Shown here one piece after another: positions 62,557 through 64,000 of a DNA stretch of 64,000 nucleotides (position 1 is its first letter; the number at the start of each line of letters is the position of its first letter). Source of the DNA: Balneola sp. (GTDB lineage Bacteria > Bacteroidota > Rhodothermia > Balneolales > Balneolaceae); NCBI GenBank assembly GCA_017643645.1, contig JAEPNB010000004.1, positions 240,090 through 304,089 on the forward strand, given 5' to 3'. Made by a program: the position numbers and the translations under genes. The notes below the pieces were generated by a model, which saw nothing but the letters and a program-made list of their open reading frames with translations, made no database searches and was not told the origin of the DNA.

Positions 62557-64000
62557 TTAATAGGTACGTAACCCAAATGTATATTTGAAAGAGTCAGAAC
62601 CGTACCACTTAATTGAAGAAAAATTGTTATCAAAGTTCACAAGGTTTAAAATATTGGTTTCGGTAATTCTTCTAACCCCTGATTCTTGAATGGGATCATC
62701 ACTGCTCCCATATGTATGACTTCTTGTAGTAAAACCGGTATACACCGGAGCCCAAGTCCCCGTATCCATATGCAGAGTTTGGATATTTCCTGCATAACTA
62801 TTCGAGCGTCTTTGTGAAAAATCTGGGTAATCTTTGTCATCATCAGACAACACAAATCGCCATATTCCTCCTTGTTGAGTAAGATTGATTAATGGAAAAT
62901 AATCGACATAGCTTGTAACATATTGACCATTTGGGATGGTTTCATATCGTACAATGTTGAAGTTATAATCTTGCCCCTTGTTATTTATATCAGGTACCTG
63001 ATAGTAAAATTTAGGGAATCCCCCTTTATCAGCCCCCTCAATTAATGTATTATGCGAATATCCGGAATAAGGGTTACTTCTGTATACTTTATCGAAACGA
63101 TATTTGTAACTCACCGGCATATTGTTCTGGTAGTTATCATCTTTCTTTATAAAGAGCTGAAGTTCAGAAGATCCTGCCCCATCTCCCGTCGCTGCTAATC
63201 GCATAGATTTGATAACAAAATAAGTACTATTACTCTCTATGGTTCCTGTGCTGGGTCCACGAGACCAATCATTAATTCTGCTTCCTGAGCCTCCGGAACC
63301 TGATCCACCCCCATCATTACAATTGTCAATAGAGGATGGGTCGTCACATGGTTGCTCTAACATTGGTGACGAATCCAAAAATAAAAGTGTTGGATCGGAG
63401 TTCATTTTTGCTTTGCCTTCCTCTTGTGCTGATAACAACCCTTCTTTTCCAAAGGTAACTGACAACACTCTGTTTACATCTCCCACATGGAGTGCTTCAA
63501 AGGTGATCGGCCATATTTCTTCTCCGTTCTCATCATCTTCCAAATAAAACCTGTCAGGATCCAACGCAATCCAGGTATTATCTTCTGATACTCCCGAACC
63601 TATTTGTTTAGAGTATTTCCGACCATCCTCAACATAATGCCGGATACCCAATACAAAATCTTCGGCTTTCCCCTCTTTGTCTGTAACACGAATATGTGAA
63701 GACAAGGCCTGACCCGTTGTTTTAGCTTTGATCGTCGGGATGTCTTTTAATAGTAATACTTCGCCCGCTACTCCGGGATTTTTCTTGGCTTTAATCACTT
63801 GATCATTTACTGCATCAATCAGATTAGATCCATACTGTGTTATAAGTTGCTCTTTATAGGCTTCCAAATAAGCATTATTCAAAAAATCCTTATCCTGAAT
63901 ATGGATAATCTTTTTTCCATCCAAAGGGCTTATTTGTTCAGCGTCAAAGTTACGATCAAGTTCGGGGCTCTGAACCTGACTACATGCTAAGCAGAGTGCG
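62557..64000 (-). CDS. Hypothetical surface lipoprotein, N terminus beyond the window edge
   Basis: The frame stays open to the right edge, and the visible beginning encodes ALCLACSQVQSPELDRNF, that is, a lipobox with Cys and an acidic start, so only a few N-terminal codons lie outside the window. The visible 480 residues include a helical section (LEAYKEQLITQYGSNLIDAVND), a beta-rich section, and a Gly/Ser linker (GGGSGSGGSGS) separating the N-terminal region from a C-terminal domain rich in Tyr, Ser and Asn (FYYQVPDINNKGQDY, YSGYSHNTLIEG). The protein is not recognised. It resembles other long, Tyr-rich surface lipoproteins of Bacteroidetes in composition only. Confidence 0.6.
   Translation of the reverse strand, partial: ALCLACSQVQSPELDRNFDAEQISPLDGKKIIHIQDKDFLNNAYLEAYKEQLITQYGSNLIDAVNDQVIKAKKNPGVAGEVLLLKDIPTIKAKTTGQALSSHIRVTDKEGKAEDFVLGIRHYVEDGRKYSKQIGSGVSEDNTWIALDPDRFYLEDDENGEEIWPITFEALHVGDVNRVLSVTFGKEGLLSAQEEGKAKMNSDPTLLFLDSSPMLEQPCDDPSSIDNCNDGGGSGSGGSGSRINDWSRGPSTGTIESNSTYFVIKSMRLAATGDGAGSSELQLFIKKDDNYQNNMPVSYKYRFDKVYRSNPYSGYSHNTLIEGADKGGFPKFYYQVPDINNKGQDYNFNIVRYETIPNGQYVTSYVDYFPLINLTQQGGIWRFVLSDDDKDYPDFSQRRSNSYAGNIQTLHMDTGTWAPVYTGFTTRSHTYGSSDDPIQESGVRRITETNILNLVNFDNNFSSIKWYGSDSFKYTFGLRTY

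Overview
The window reads as chromosome from a Gram-negative bacterium of the Bacteroidetes/FCB group, most likely the phylum Balneolota (Balneola/Gracilimonas type); this placement is inferred from gene content. The pointers are AT-rich DNA, a BamA operon with several Skp/OmpH genes, a GlxA-AraC regulator, a DUF5916 barrel protein, a BtuB-BtuG-like cobalamin pair, a class II ribonucleotide reductase and an HslV with a short propeptide. No rRNA, tRNA, CRISPR array, prophage or complete insertion sequence was seen.

Layout. Bases 1-3.1 kb hold rodA, convergent rnhB and an orphan VWA protein. From 14.9 down to 3.1 kb runs a minus-strand envelope block: nadE, an MltD-like LysM transglycosylase, a CtpA-type protease, a PHP phosphoesterase, ribH, uppS, bamA and three consecutive Skp/OmpH genes, closed by a terminator. 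Next come a split two-component system (propeller sensor kinase plus receiver, 15.0-18.4 kb), a Tricorn-like protease (18.6-21.9 kb), an SSS symporter with its DUF4212 subunit, two plus-strand lipoproteins (one a serine hydrolase) and a DUF5916 protein.

From 29.2 to 34.7 kb is a stress or detoxification-like cassette: DoxX-like protein, ECF sigma factor, GlxA-type regulator, then seven small co-directional genes (RibD/DHFR-like, three VOC proteins, SRPBCC, DinB, HMA-like). It ends in the remnant of a nucleotidyltransferase toxin-antitoxin-like pair, cut off exactly at a small inverted-repeat element.

From 35.2 to 42.5 kb is a cobalamin theme: the B12-dependent ribonucleotide reductase NrdJ, a BtuG-like propeller lipoprotein and BtuB behind a cobalamin riboswitch. 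Between nrdJ and the btu operon lies a DnaA-box-bearing, very AT-rich spacer. From 42.7 to 51.2 kb come a DUF3047 protein, a duplicated structured intergenic element and an RND efflux operon with one adaptor and two different pumps. From 51.2 to 53.7 kb is a decayed accessory patch with palindromes, a 7-bp tandem repeat, a doubly frameshifted secreted gene and two unrecognised small genes.

The rest is ribonuclease G/E, hslV-hslU and a second S41 protease, followed by a minus-strand set of unrecognised secreted proteins and lipoproteins that runs off the right edge. No wholly new system could be demonstrated. The best leads are the DnaA-box spacer, the duplicated element with a compensatory base change, the terminator that abuts the RND start codon, and the interrupted toxin-antitoxin-like pair.
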